Shown in pieces: positions 51,162 through 59,991 of a stretch of 64,000 nt of DNA. Origin of the DNA: Desulfoferula mesophila (GTDB lineage: Bacteria > Desulfobacterota > Desulfarculia > Desulfarculales > Desulfarculaceae); contig NZ_AP028679.1 in the NCBI RefSeq assembly GCF_037076455.1, forward strand, positions 4,045,501 to 4,109,500. The letters run 5' to 3'. Within the stretch, counting starts at the first letter, position 1; each line of letters opens with the position of its first letter. The position numbers and the translations under genes were made by a program. The notes beneath the pieces were generated by a model. The model ran no database searches. It had not been told where the DNA came from and saw nothing but the letters and a program-made list of their open reading frames with translations.

Positions 51162-51251
51162 TTGCGCTCTCTTTTCGGGCTGGGGAAAAAATCGAACCGG
51201 AAGGCCCACGCCTCCCGGTTTCGCCGTTTGGGATGCCTTATACCAGCAAAC

Positions 51252-52877
51252 TCACTGTCCCTCATCCGGCTTGGTCTGGCTGGTATCCTCGGCCTGCTCG
51301 CGGGCCTTTTTGCGCGCCGCCTTGAGCTTGGCCGCCTTTCGGCCGCGCACCGCGCCGGAGGAAACATCTTCCACCACGCTCCACCAGCCCACCACCTGGC
51401 GAGCCAGGTTACCGATCTGCTTGATCAGCTCCCCGGCGGTGTCGCGGTCCTTGAACACGAAGTGCTCGCCCTCCACGTCCACGCTCACCGTGGCCCCCAC
51501 CTTGAGCGGGGGCTCCATGCGCCCGTGGGCCAGGATCACCGAGCCGTCGGCCAGCTTCACGTAGCCCAGGCTCAGCGGGGCCTCGAAGCCCGGCGGGGGG
51601 TTGTAGAGCTCGGTCCAGGTGAGCAAAGCGCCCCGCCCCGGCTTGAGGCTCTGGGGCAGCAGCAGGGGGCGGCTGGGAACCAGGGCGGGCTGGTAGTCCA
51701 ACTCCTCGGCCACCTGCCAGGTCCGCTTGCGGTCGGTGCGGGTGACGATGGTCACCAGGTTGTTGTTGGCCAGGCCGCCGATGGACTGGGCCAGGCCCAC
51801 GTCCACCTTGTTTAGCTGGCGCGGGGGGTCCACCCGGCCGCTCATCTGCCAGGCCAGCTCCACCACCTGGGCCAGCCCCGAGGCCCCCACCGGGTGGCCC
51901 CGGGCCTTGAGCCCGCCCGAGGCGTTGATCGGCAGCGCCCCGTCGCGCCCGGTCTCGCCCTCCAGGGCCGCCCGCCAGCCCTGGCCCGGCGGGAAGAAGC
52001 CCAGGTCCTCGCTGCCGATGATCTCGAAGATGGTGAAGGCGTCGTGCACCTCGGCCAAGTCCACCTCGCCGGGCCCCAGCCCGGCCATCTGATAGGCCTT
52101 CACGGCCGCCTGCTTGGTGGAGTTGAAGGAGGTGAAGGCCCCCCGGCGGCCTACGGCCAGGGTGTCGGTGGCGTGGCCCACCCCCACCAGGTTGAGCAGG
52201 CCCGGACGGCTGGAGAGCACCATGGCCGCCGCGCCGTCGCTGATGGGCGCGCAATCGTAGATGCGCAGGGGATCGGCCACCAGGCGGCTGGCCAGGTATT
52301 GGTCCAGGTCGATGGCCTTTTGGAACTGGGCGTAGGGATTCATGGCCCCGCCGGCGTGGTTCTTGATGGCCACCGCGCCCAGGGCCCGGGTCAGGGTGTC
52401 CTCGTCCAGGTCGCTCTCGTGGGCGTAGCGCCGGGCGATCATGGCCGCCAGGGCGGGCATGGTGGCCCCGTAGCTGCGCTCCACCCGGTCGATGACCCGG
52501 GCCAGGATGCGGGTGGTCTCGCTGGTGGGCAGGTGGGTCATCTTCTCACCCGCCACCACCAGGGCGTTTTGCACGTAGCCGCTGGCCACGGCGTAGAAGG
52601 CGCTCTCCAACACCGCCGCCCCGGTGCTGCTGGCGGTCTCCACCCGCGAGGCCGGGGTGCCGGGCAGGCCCAGTTGGTCGGTGAGCACCGCGGCCAGGTT
52701 GGAGTCGCCGGTGAACTCGCCGGGGTCCATGACCCCCAGATACACCGCGTCCACCGCCTCCAGGTCGGCCTGGCTAAGGGCCGCCTCGGCGGCCTCGATC
52801 ATCATGCTCTCCAGGCTGGCCTCGCGCTTGCCGAAACGGGTAAGCGCCGCGCCGGAGATGAAAACCGGATTGGCCAT
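51252..52877 (-). CDS. thiolase-superfamily protein with fused DUF35 OB-fold; nucleophile Cys replaced by Ser
   Basis: A 541-residue protein. Residues 1 to about 385 are a SCP2-type thiolase domain: EVHDAFTIFE and GGLKARGHPVGASG hold the catalytic histidines. The usual nucleophile in VENACASG is replaced here: VETASSTG has Ser83 at the Cys position. Residues about 400-515 form a DUF35-type OB-fold (LTWTELYNPPPGFEAPLSLGYVKLADG), normally a separate acyl-CoA-binding partner. The C-terminus is Lys-rich. It may act as a non-condensing acyl-CoA-binding protein or use Ser; this is inference. Confidence 0.82.
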   Translation of the reverse strand: MANPVFISGAALTRFGKREASLESMMIEAAEAALSQADLEAVDAVYLGVMDPGEFTGDSNLAAVLTDQLGLPGTPASRVETASSTGAAVLESAFYAVASGYVQNALVVAGEKMTHLPTSETTRILARVIDRVERSYGATMPALAAMIARRYAHESDLDEDTLTRALGAVAIKNHAGGAMNPYAQFQKAIDLDQYLASRLVADPLRIYDCAPISDGAAAMVLSSRPGLLNLVGVGHATDTLAVGRRGAFTSFNSTKQAAVKAYQMAGLGPGEVDLAEVHDAFTIFEIIGSEDLGFFPPGQGWRAALEGETGRDGALPINASGGLKARGHPVGASGLAQVVELAWQMSGRVDPPRQLNKVDVGLAQSIGGLANNNLVTIVTRTDRKRTWQVAEELDYQPALVPSRPLLLPQSLKPGRGALLTWTELYNPPPGFEAPLSLGYVKLADGSVILAHGRMEPPLKVGATVSVDVEGEHFVFKDRDTAGELIKQIGNLARQVVGWWSVVEDVSSGAVRGRKAAKLKAARKKAREQAEDTSQTKPDEGQ

Positions 52878-53035
52878 GGTTCGTCCCGCGATCCGTTTAA
52901 TTCCCGCATTAGCCCATGTCTTATTTCATGGTAGCACCACCGGCTCCCGGGCCAAGGAAATTCGGCTCTTACCAGAATCGGCGGCCTGGGGTAAGCTAAG
53001 TGAGTTAAGAGCAACCACAACCGATCGGGATCGAG

Positions 53036-53920
53036 ATGAAATCAGGCTTCGTGGCCATAATCGGGGCGCCCAACGTGGGCAAGTCCACCTTCTTGAACCA
53101 GGCCCTGGGCTTCAAGCTGGCCATCACCAGCGACAAGCCCCAGACCACCCGGCACCGCCTGCTGGGGGTGCACAACCTGCCCGAGGCCCAAATAGTGTTT
53201 TTGGACACCCCCGGCATCCACGTGGCCAAGAGCGCCCTGAACCGGCGCATGGTGGCCGCCGCCGAGGAAACCCTGAACGAGGTGGACGCGGTGCTGTTCA
53301 TGGCCGAGATCACCGCCAAGGGCATGGAGCGAGCCCAGGCCGTAGCCCCCCGCCTGGCCAAGGTGAACGCGCCGGTGATCATGGCCCTGAACAAGATCGA
53401 CCTGCTGCCCAAGAAGGAGGCCCTGCTGCCGTTGTTGTCGCGGGCCGCCCAGTGGGGCGATTGGAAGGCCCTGGTGCCCATCAGCGCCCAGAACGGCGAC
53501 GGGGTGGAGGAGCTGCTGGGCGAGCTGACCGAAGTCCTGCCCGAGGGGCCGCCCCTTTTCGACCCCGAGGTGATAACCGACCTGCCGCTGCGCTTTTTGG
53601 CCGCCGAGCTGATCCGGGAGAAGGTGTTCCGCCTCACCGGCCAGGAGGTGCCTTACTCCACCGCCGTAACCGTGGACCAGTATTTGGAGCCCGAGGAGGC
53701 GGACCGGCCGGTGGCCATCACCGCCACCATCCACGTGGAGCGCGAGGGGCACAAGGGCATCATCATCGGCAAGGGCGGGGCCATGATCAAAAAGATCGGC
53801 ACCCAGGCCCGCCTGGACCTGGAAAAGCTGGTGGGCGGGCCGGTGTTTTTGGATCTGCTGGTCAGGGTGGAGCCCAAGTGGTCGCGCCAGGAGCAGGGCC
53901 TCAAGAAGATGGGCTACTAG
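53036..53920 (+). CDS. era: GTPase Era
   Basis: A 294-residue GTPase for 16S rRNA maturation and 30S assembly. G1 GAPNVGKS lies at 10-17, G2 at QTTRHRLLG, G3 at DTPGIH and G4 at NKID. The C-terminal KH domain carries GHKGIIIGKGGAMIKKIGTQAR. The length is normal. A terminator follows directly. Confidence 0.96.
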   Translation: MKSGFVAIIGAPNVGKSTFLNQALGFKLAITSDKPQTTRHRLLGVHNLPEAQIVFLDTPGIHVAKSALNRRMVAAAEETLNEVDAVLFMAEITAKGMERAQAVAPRLAKVNAPVIMALNKIDLLPKKEALLPLLSRAAQWGDWKALVPISAQNGDGVEELLGELTEVLPEGPPLFDPEVITDLPLRFLAAELIREKVFRLTGQEVPYSTAVTVDQYLEPEEADRPVAITATIHVEREGHKGIIIGKGGAMIKKIGTQARLDLEKLVGGPVFLDLLVRVEPKWSRQEQGLKKMGY

Positions 53921-53945
53921 CCCTCTAGCAGCCCGAACGATTTTC

Positions 53946-53981
53946 CCGCGCCGGAGGAGTTCCTCCGGCGCGGTTTTTCTT
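53946..53981 (+). terminator. rho-independent terminator after era
   Basis: CCGCGCCGGAGG pairs perfectly with CCTCCGGCGCGG around AGTT and is followed by TTTTTCTT. The convergent downstream gene ends just beyond it. Confidence 0.9.
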
Positions 53982-54894
53982 ACCAGTTGAGGAGTTTCTT
54001 TGCCGCGTTGAGGCCCTCCTGCACCATGTCGCCGCTCTGGCTCTGGGAGCCGTCCTGGGGCTGGCCCGAGGCCGGGGCGCTCTTGCCGGCCTGCTGTTGG
54101 GCCGCATGCTGCTGGGCCTGCGCCTCCTTGGCCTGGCGGGAGGCGTCCTGCATGGCCTGGCTCTGCTTCTTGCCGAAATCCGGGTCCTTGAGCATGTCCA
54201 TGACCTGCTTGGCCATCTGACGCTGCTGGTTGTCGGCCTCCTGGTTGAACACCGGCTTGATGCCCGGCGGGGGCGCTAGCTTGTCGGCGGGGATCGGCAC
54301 CCCGGTACGCACCTGGGTGGCGGTCAGGTTCATCTGCATGCCCATGATGCCGCCTTCCTGCTTGAGCACCACGCCCTTGCCCTTCCAGGTGTAACTGGTG
54401 AGCCCCATCACCTTGACGATCTCCACCGGATGGTTCAAAAAGGTGCCCTGGCTCACCTGAGGCTTGGAGCCTCCCATGGCGGCCAGGAAGTTGCCGCCCA
54501 TCTGCTCGGCGTTTTTCTTCACCCGCTTTTTCTCGGCCGGGGATAGCTTGTCATACTCCTGGGCCAGGTAGGTGATGTAGTTGCCGGTGTAATAGGCCTC
54601 GTTCTTGCCCAGGTCCACGGTGGTGACCCGCTGGGGCTCGGTGATGATTATGGAGTTGTCCTCGCTGCCGAAACCCAGGATCTTGGTAACCACCTTCTTG
54701 TGCTCGGCCCGCGTATCGCCCTTGAAGTAGACCGTAGACTGCCCCTGCTGGTTGCCGGAGTAGCTGTAGTTGATGATGGCCGACTTGAAGGGAGGCGGCA
54801 TCTTGAAGGGGTTGTCGGCGGCGGCCGCTACCGCGGCCAAACCGAGCATCACGGCCAGGGCGGCGGTGGCCAGGCAAACTCTACTGAAGCGCAT
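53980..54894 (-). CDS. exported hypothetical protein (DUF4412-like)
   Basis: A 304-residue protein with a signal peptide ending near AAVAAA-A. The middle resembles proteins that read out bound or modified substrate (INYSYSGNQQGQSTVYFKGDTRAEH, ITEPQRVTTVDLGKNEAYY), similar to DUF4412. The C-terminal 70 residues are low-complexity Gln/Ala/Lys (QAMQDASRQAKEAQAQQHAAQQ) and likely unstructured. The function is unknown. Confidence 0.75.
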   Translation of the reverse strand: MRFSRVCLATAALAVMLGLAAVAAAADNPFKMPPPFKSAIINYSYSGNQQGQSTVYFKGDTRAEHKKVVTKILGFGSEDNSIIITEPQRVTTVDLGKNEAYYTGNYITYLAQEYDKLSPAEKKRVKKNAEQMGGNFLAAMGGSKPQVSQGTFLNHPVEIVKVMGLTSYTWKGKGVVLKQEGGIMGMQMNLTATQVRTGVPIPADKLAPPPGIKPVFNQEADNQQRQMAKQVMDMLKDPDFGKKQSQAMQDASRQAKEAQAQQHAAQQQAGKSAPASGQPQDGSQSQSGDMVQEGLNAAKKLLNW

Positions 54895-55060
54895 GATCGA
54901 TCACTCCCAAAATATCCGGTTATTTGTATGCGCGGGCCTGAATATCAGCGTCTTCATGCTAGGGACAATCGCGGCGCAAGGCAAGCCATATCGATGGCAG
55001 CGGCCTTGTTCGGGGGGCCCCGGCCTGTGTTAATCTGAGCCTATAACGGGAGAACGAGCC

Positions 55061-56101
55061 ATGCGCGAGGCCATGCTATACGACAAGACCGGCGACCGGG
55101 ACCAGGTGCGCTGCCGCCTGTGCGCCCACGGTTGCCTCATCGATCCGGGCAAGCGGGGCATCTGCCAGGTGCGCGAAAACACCGAGGGCACCCTTTACTC
55201 CCTGGTCTACGGCAAGCCCATCGCGGGCAACGTGGACCCCATCGAGAAAAAGCCCCTGTTCCACTTTTTGCCCGGCACCACCAGCTACTCCATCGCCACC
55301 ATCGGCTGCAACTTCCAGTGCGCCTTTTGCCAGAACTGGGACATCAGCCAATACACCCGCGAAGGGGGCAGCGACATTCCCGGCGGCGGGCCCGGCGGGG
55401 CCGAGGTGAGCCCCCGACAAATCGTGGAGGCGGCGCAAAGGGCGGGCTGCGCCTCCATCTCCTACACCTACACCGAGCCCACCATCTATTTTGAATACGC
55501 TTACGACTGCATGAAGCTGGCCCACCAGGCGGGGCTCAAGAACGTGTTCGTGACCAACGGCTACGAGTCGGCCGATTGCATCGAAGCGTGCCAGGGCCTG
55601 CTGGACGCGGCCAACGTGGACCTCAAGGCCATGAGCGACGGCTTTTACCGCCGCGAGTGCAAGGCCTCGCTGCAGCCGGTGCTGGACACCCTGCAGCGCG
55701 TGCATCAGGCGGGCATCTGGCTGGAGGTGACCACCCTGCTCATCCCCGGCAAGAACGACTCTCCCCTGGAGCTGACCAAGCTGGCCGAGTTCATCGCCCG
55801 GGAGCTTTCCACCGAGGTGCCCTGGCACATCAGCGCCTACACCCCCCGCTACAAATATAGTAAGGGCGGCCCCCAGCGCACCCCGCTGGCCACCCTGGAG
55901 ATGGCCATGGGCCTGGGCTTACAGGCCGGGCTGAGCTACGTGTATCCGGGTAATCTCTTCGGCCACGACGGCGAGAACACCAAGTGCCCCGGCTGCGGGG
56001 AGAAGATCATCGGCCGCCGGGGATACTCGGTGAGCGACCAGGTGGCCAAGACCGGCCTGTGCCCCTCCTGCGCCCAGCCCATTTCCGGGGTGTGGCGCTG
56101 A
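55061..56101 (+). CDS. amrS: AmmeMemoRadiSam system radical SAM enzyme
   Basis: A 346-residue radical SAM enzyme with the cluster motif at Cys83, Cys87 and Cys90 (IGCNFQCAFCQNWDIS). An N-terminal Cys group (C18, C21, C25, C35) precedes it, and a C-terminal zinc-ribbon (CPGCGEKI, CPSCAQPI) follows. AmrS-type proteins occur in a three-gene set with MEMO1 and AMMECR1 homologues; those partners are not visible here. The substrate is undefined. Confidence 0.9.
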   Translation: MREAMLYDKTGDRDQVRCRLCAHGCLIDPGKRGICQVRENTEGTLYSLVYGKPIAGNVDPIEKKPLFHFLPGTTSYSIATIGCNFQCAFCQNWDISQYTREGGSDIPGGGPGGAEVSPRQIVEAAQRAGCASISYTYTEPTIYFEYAYDCMKLAHQAGLKNVFVTNGYESADCIEACQGLLDAANVDLKAMSDGFYRRECKASLQPVLDTLQRVHQAGIWLEVTTLLIPGKNDSPLELTKLAEFIARELSTEVPWHISAYTPRYKYSKGGPQRTPLATLEMAMGLGLQAGLSYVYPGNLFGHDGENTKCPGCGEKIIGRRGYSVSDQVAKTGLCPSCAQPISGVWR

Positions 56102-56835
56102 TGGGCTCCCCGCCCCATCCCGGCGCGGGCCATCGCGGCCGCCTGCGGGAGAAGTTTTTGACCCACGGCCTGGGCAAGTTCACCGACGAGGAGGCCCTGG
56201 AGCTTTTGCTCACCCTGGCCACCCCCCGCCAGGACTGCAAGCAGCAGGCCCGCGGTCTGATGGGTGAGTTCGGCAGCCTGCGGGCGGTGCTGGAGGCCCC
56301 GCCCGCCGATCTGGCCCAAATCAAGGGCATCGGCCCCAAGAACATTTTGGGGCTCAAGCTGGTGCCCGCCGTGGCCCGGCGCTATCTGGAAGACCGGCTC
56401 ATGGACCAGGCGGCCCTGGGCGATCCCGCCCAGGCGGCGGAATACCTGCTGCTGACCATGGGTCCGCTCAAGCAGGAGGTGTTCCGGGTGCTGCTGTTGG
56501 ACTCCCGCCGCCGGGTGCTGGCCAGCGAGGACCTGTTCAGCGGCACCCTGAACCAGGCGGTGGTCTATCCCCGGGAGGTGGTGGCCAAGGCCCTTGCCGC
56601 CGGGGCTTCCGAGGTGGTGGCCGCCCACAACCACCCCAGCGGCGACCCCACCCCCAGCGGGGCGGACCGCCGCTTGACCCGCCAGCTATACTTTGCCTGC
56701 CGGGGGGTGGGCCTGGCGCTTCTGGACCACCTGGTGGTGGGGCGCGAGAGCCTGTACAGCTTTAGAGAGCAGGGGGAGATCGTCCTCCTGGCCCGGGAAT
56801 ACGACGCCATGAACCTGGAGGAGACGGCCCCATGA
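56101..56835 (+). CDS. radC: RadC family JAB/MPN protein
   Basis: A 244-residue protein. The ATG at 56101 overlaps the amrS stop (TGATG). An N-terminal helix-hairpin-helix (LAQIKGIGPKNILGLKLV) is followed by the JAMM metal motif HNHPSGDPTPSGADRRLT. RadC was linked to repair, but its role remains unclear. It is translationally coupled to pyrF downstream by ATGA. Confidence 0.92.
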   Translation: MGSPPHPGAGHRGRLREKFLTHGLGKFTDEEALELLLTLATPRQDCKQQARGLMGEFGSLRAVLEAPPADLAQIKGIGPKNILGLKLVPAVARRYLEDRLMDQAALGDPAQAAEYLLLTMGPLKQEVFRVLLLDSRRRVLASEDLFSGTLNQAVVYPREVVAKALAAGASEVVAAHNHPSGDPTPSGADRRLTRQLYFACRGVGLALLDHLVVGRESLYSFREQGEIVLLAREYDAMNLEETAP

Positions 56836-57545
56836 ACCCACGCGACCGCCTGATATTCGCCCTGGATGTGGACAACGCCGACGAGGCGGAAGACCTGGTG
56901 CGCCTGCTGGCCCCGGAGGTGGGGGTGTTCAAGGTGGGCCTGGAGCTGTTCGTGGCCGCCGGACCTTCGGTGGTGGAGCGGGTGCGACGGGCCGGGGCCC
57001 GGGCCATCTTTCTGGACCTGAAGCTGCACGACATCCCGGCCACCATGCGCGCCGCCGCGAGGGCGGCCGCCGGGCTGGGGGTGGATTTGATAACCTGCCA
57101 CGCCGACCAGGCGGGCATCTTCGCGGACATGGACCTGGGTGGGGCCAAGTTGCTGGGGGTCACGGTGCTCACCAGCTTGGGGAGCCAGGAGCTTAAGGCC
57201 ATGGGCTATCCGCCCGAGCTGCAAGACCCCCAGGCCCTGGTGCTCCGGCGGGCCTCCCTGGCCCTGGCCGCGGGCTGCGCCGGGGTGGTGTGCTCGGGGC
57301 TGGAGGCGGCGGCGGTGCGCAAGGTGTTGGGACTCCAAGCGTTTATCGTCTGCCCCGGCATCCGCCCGGCCAGCGGGGAGGTCCACGACCAAAAGCGGGT
57401 GATGACCCCGGAGCGGGCCATCGCCGCCGGGGCCAGCCACATCGTGGTGGGCCGGCCCATCCGCACCGCCGACGACCCCCCGGCCGCCGCCCGGGCCATG
57501 GCCGCGGGCATCGCCGAGGGCCTGGCCCAACGCCCGCCTGCTTGA
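56832..57545 (+). CDS. pyrF: orotidine 5'-phosphate decarboxylase
   Basis: A 237-residue TIM-barrel enzyme producing UMP. The catalytic motif DLKLHDIPATM contains the Lys-Asp pair, PGIRPASGEVHDQKRVMTPERAIAAG and HIVVGRPI follow as the phosphate loop. The length is normal. It completes the final step of de novo pyrimidine synthesis. Confidence 0.96.
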   Translation: MNPRDRLIFALDVDNADEAEDLVRLLAPEVGVFKVGLELFVAAGPSVVERVRRAGARAIFLDLKLHDIPATMRAAARAAAGLGVDLITCHADQAGIFADMDLGGAKLLGVTVLTSLGSQELKAMGYPPELQDPQALVLRRASLALAAGCAGVVCSGLEAAAVRKVLGLQAFIVCPGIRPASGEVHDQKRVMTPERAIAAGASHIVVGRPIRTADDPPAAARAMAAGIAEGLAQRPPA

Positions 57546-57604
57546 CTGCCCTGGGGGCCGCTGGTAGAGTTTAATCGCATTGTTGGAAGGTTAAGAGGTG
57601 TCCC

Positions 57605-57979
57605 GTGGCCGAGGTTATCGACCTTCAAGGACGCAAGGGCAAAGAGAGGCGCATAGCCGAAGGCAGAGCCCGCCGCCGCGCCGAAGCGGTGGCCAGTTCG
57701 CTCAGTTGCGGCATGTGCCCCCGGCGTTGCGCCCACTGCGGCCAGCCCGCCGAATTCGTGGCTCCGCCGCCGATGGACGCGCCCTACCCCTTCTGCGAAG
57801 TGTGCCAAGAGGAATACGAGGCGTTCCGTCGCTTGGAAAAGGGGGGTGAACCCGAGGCCTTTTGGCACACCCCCCAGTGGGCCACCACTTGGCGCACCTG
57901 GCTGGCCCACATGCAGGCCAATCAGGAATTCCGGGGGTCGCCCGCCTTCCTGAAGCTCATGGAGGAACACCTGGACTGA
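57605..57979 (+). CDS. zinc-ribbon hypothetical protein (124 aa)
   Basis: A 124-residue protein with a GTG start. Cys clusters CGMCPRRCAHCG and CEVCQEEYE suggest a zinc site near residues 33-70. The N-terminus is highly basic (GRKGKERRIAEGRARRR). It has the look of a small regulatory or nucleic-acid-binding protein common in Desulfobacterota; no function is known. Confidence 0.7.
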   Translation: MAEVIDLQGRKGKERRIAEGRARRRAEAVASSLSCGMCPRRCAHCGQPAEFVAPPPMDAPYPFCEVCQEEYEAFRRLEKGGEPEAFWHTPQWATTWRTWLAHMQANQEFRGSPAFLKLMEEHLD

Positions 57980-58018
57980 GGGCCGTGAGGGTCTCTCACC
58001 TGGGAGGAGGCTGAGGTT

Positions 58019-58225
58019 ATGATCGGCGGGATAGGCATTCCCGAACTTCTTATCATCCTGGTCATCGTCCTTCTGATCTTCGGGGCGGGCAAGCTGCCCC
58101 AAATCGGGGGCAACCTCGGCAAGGCCATCAAGAACTTCAAGGGCGGGGTCAAGGAAGACGAGACCGACGAGTTGAAGTCGGCCAAGTCCGAGGAGCTTGA
58201 GGACAAAAAGGCCGAAAAAAGCTAG
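58019..58225 (+). CDS. tatA: twin-arginine translocase subunit TatA/TatE
   Basis: A 68-residue protein with one N-terminal membrane helix ([15 protein letters not shown]), the hinge and amphipathic helix [23 protein letters not shown], and an acidic/basic tail. It forms the translocation pore of the Tat pathway. A terminator follows immediately. Confidence 0.94.
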   Translation: MIGGIGIPELLIILVIVLLIFGAGKLPQIGGNLGKAIKNFKGGVKEDETDELKSAKSEELEDKKAEKS

Positions 58226-58248
58226 ACCCCGTCTTTCGCGAGAGTTTC

Positions 58249-58288
58249 AGGCCGCCGCGCTCACCACGGCGCGGCGGCCTATTTTTTT
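58249..58288 (+). terminator. rho-independent terminator after tatA
   Basis: GGCCGCCGCGC (58250-58260) pairs with GCGCGGCGGCC (58269-58279) around TCACCACG, followed by a 7-T run. Confidence 0.9.
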
Positions 58289-58518
58289 GCCCGCGCCGGG
58301 TTGCTCCCCCGGCCTGGCAGCAGGGGCTCCAGCCCCAGGCCGGCCAAAAACACCAGGCAGCACAGGGGCCTGGTGAGGAAGCGGCCGTCCGAGGTTACCC
58401 AGGTGAGCCCCGCCACCACCAGCGCCGCCCCCAAAAACCCCCACACCAGCCAGGCCTCCCGCCGGGCCGGCCCCGCCCGCCGGGTGTCGACCCAAGCACC
58501 ACCTCCCGCCCAGAGCAA
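58279..58518 (-). CDS. possible small membrane protein (79 aa), low confidence
   Basis: A reading frame with TTG start and two likely membrane segments (AWLVWGFLGAALVVAGLTWV and LTRPLCCLVFLAGLGLEPLL). Coding potential is plausible but no family is recognised. The stop lies inside the tatA terminator. Confidence 0.4.
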   Translation of the reverse strand: MLWAGGGAWVDTRRAGPARREAWLVWGFLGAALVVAGLTWVTSDGRFLTRPLCCLVFLAGLGLEPLLPGRGSNPARAKK

Positions 58519-58604
58519 GCCAAGGAGCGGCGGGAAATTTTTCCACCACCTGTCCCCTAGCCCGGCCGGCCTGGCCGCCGATGGAGACCTTTCCGCCGCA
58601 GTGT

Positions 58605-58851
58605 TGTGGAAAAGTCAATCAACTAATTGGTTATAATAGAAATCATCTTGTTGAAAACTTGTTGATTGGCTATTGAAAAGCCCAAATGACGGTGGAAAAC
58701 CCGGATGAAAAACGGTTGTTATTCCGGCAGACTCGGTGAAAAACTCGTTGAGTTCACCAAATGGTTGGTGGAAAAACGGCGGGTAATTCCCTGAGAGCGG
58801 TTGAAAGGCCGGGGGTAAATGGCGCAAAAATAGCAGGTGGCCGGTGGATAA
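58605..58851. other. candidate chromosomal replication origin: phased DnaA-box-like array
   Basis: Nine same-strand 9-mers related to GGTKGAAAA (reverse complement of TTTTCMACC) start at 58605, 58649, 58671, 58691, 58703, 58734, 58767, 58799 and 58843. The first, TGTGGAAAA, and last, GGTGGATAA, are closest to the classical DnaA box (TGTGGATAA). Gaps of 44, 22, 20, 12, 31, 33, 32 and 44 nt are near multiples of one helical turn. AT-rich DNA (about 58614-58660) overlaps the first two boxes. The dnaA gene begins about 1.7 kb downstream. Confidence 0.7.
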
Positions 58852-58887
58852 CCCGCCGGGCCCGAGCTTCGAGCCGGGAGGCATAAC

Positions 58888-59991
58888 ATGCTCATCGGGG
58901 TGCCCAAGGAGATAAAGACCGAGGAATACCGGGTGGCCATGACCCCCGCCGGGGTGCGGATCCTGGTCGCGGCGGGCCATCAGGTGCGGGTGGAGACGGG
59001 CGCGGGCCTGGGCGCGGGCATCACCGACGAGGCCTACGCCTCGGCCGGAGCCCGGCTCACCGACGCCGTCGGGGCCTGGGAAGCCGCCATGGTGGTCAAG
59101 GTCAAGGAGCCCCTGCCCCCTGAATACGGCTATTTCCGGCCCGGCCTGCTGCTCTACACCTATCTACACCTGGCTGCCCAGCCCGAGCTGACCCACCGCC
59201 TGATCCAGGACCGGGTGACGGCGGTGGCCTACGAGACCATCCAACTGCCCGACGGCAGCCTGCCCCTCTTGGAGCCCATGAGCCGGGTGGCCGGGCGCAT
59301 GGCGGTGCAGGCCGGGGCCCACTACCTGGAGCGCCCCCAGGGCGGGCGAGGGGTGCTCTTGGGCGGGGTGCCCGGAGTGGCCCCCGGCCGGGTGGCCATC
59401 CTGGGGGCCGGGACGGTGGGCCACGCGGCCCTGAAGATGGCCCTGGGGCTCCGGGCCCAGGTGACGGTGCTCAACCGCACCGCCCCCCGCCTCAACCACC
59501 TGGACGACCTCTACGGCGGGCGGGTGACCACCCTGCTCTCCCTGCCTGAGACGGTGGCCGAGGCCTGCGCGGCCAGCGACCTGGTGATCGGGGCGGTGCT
59601 CTCGCCGGGGGCCAGGGCTCCCCAGCTGGTGAGCGAAGAAATGGTCGGGAGCATGCAACCCGGTTCGGTGATCGTGGACGTGGCCATCGACCAGGGCGGC
59701 TGCGTGGCCACCATGCGCCCCACCACCCACGCGGACCCGGTGTTCACCGTGCACGGGGTGATCCACTACGGAGTGGCCAACATGCCCGGCGCGGTGGCCC
59801 GCACCAGCACTCTGGCCCTGACCGGGGCCACCCTGCCCTACGCCCTGGTGCTGGCCCATGAGGGCCTGGCCGCCGCCCGCCGCGACCCCGCCCTGGCCCT
59901 GGGGGTCAACACGGCCGGCGGGCTGTTGGTGCATCCGGCGGTGGCCGCCGCCCTGGGCCAAAGCGCCGCGCCCCTGGAGCAGGCTCTCTGA
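58888..59991 (+). CDS. ald: alanine dehydrogenase
   Basis: A 367-residue NAD-dependent enzyme catalysing alanine and pyruvate interconversion. The N-terminal motif MLIGVPKEIKTEEYRVAMTP, the substrate-binding YTYLHLA, the NAD-binding GAGTVGHAALKMALGLRAQVTVLNR, and DVAIDQGG are typical. GGGAGG precedes the ATG. It sits between the box array and dnaA. Confidence 0.95.
   Translation: MLIGVPKEIKTEEYRVAMTPAGVRILVAAGHQVRVETGAGLGAGITDEAYASAGARLTDAVGAWEAAMVVKVKEPLPPEYGYFRPGLLLYTYLHLAAQPELTHRLIQDRVTAVAYETIQLPDGSLPLLEPMSRVAGRMAVQAGAHYLERPQGGRGVLLGGVPGVAPGRVAILGAGTVGHAALKMALGLRAQVTVLNRTAPRLNHLDDLYGGRVTTLLSLPETVAEACAASDLVIGAVLSPGARAPQLVSEEMVGSMQPGSVIVDVAIDQGGCVATMRPTTHADPVFTVHGVIHYGVANMPGAVARTSTLALTGATLPYALVLAHEGLAAARRDPALALGVNTAGGLLVHPAVAAALGQSAAPLEQAL

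Noticed and set aside
54097-54279. Small plus-strand frame opposite the exported protein
   Set aside because: Lies antisense to the Gln/Ala-rich tail and has no independent support.
58615-58980. Minus-strand reading frame across the candidate origin
   Set aside because: It reads through the box array and into ald, has no ribosome site, and the sequence is better explained by repeated DnaA-box-like motifs.
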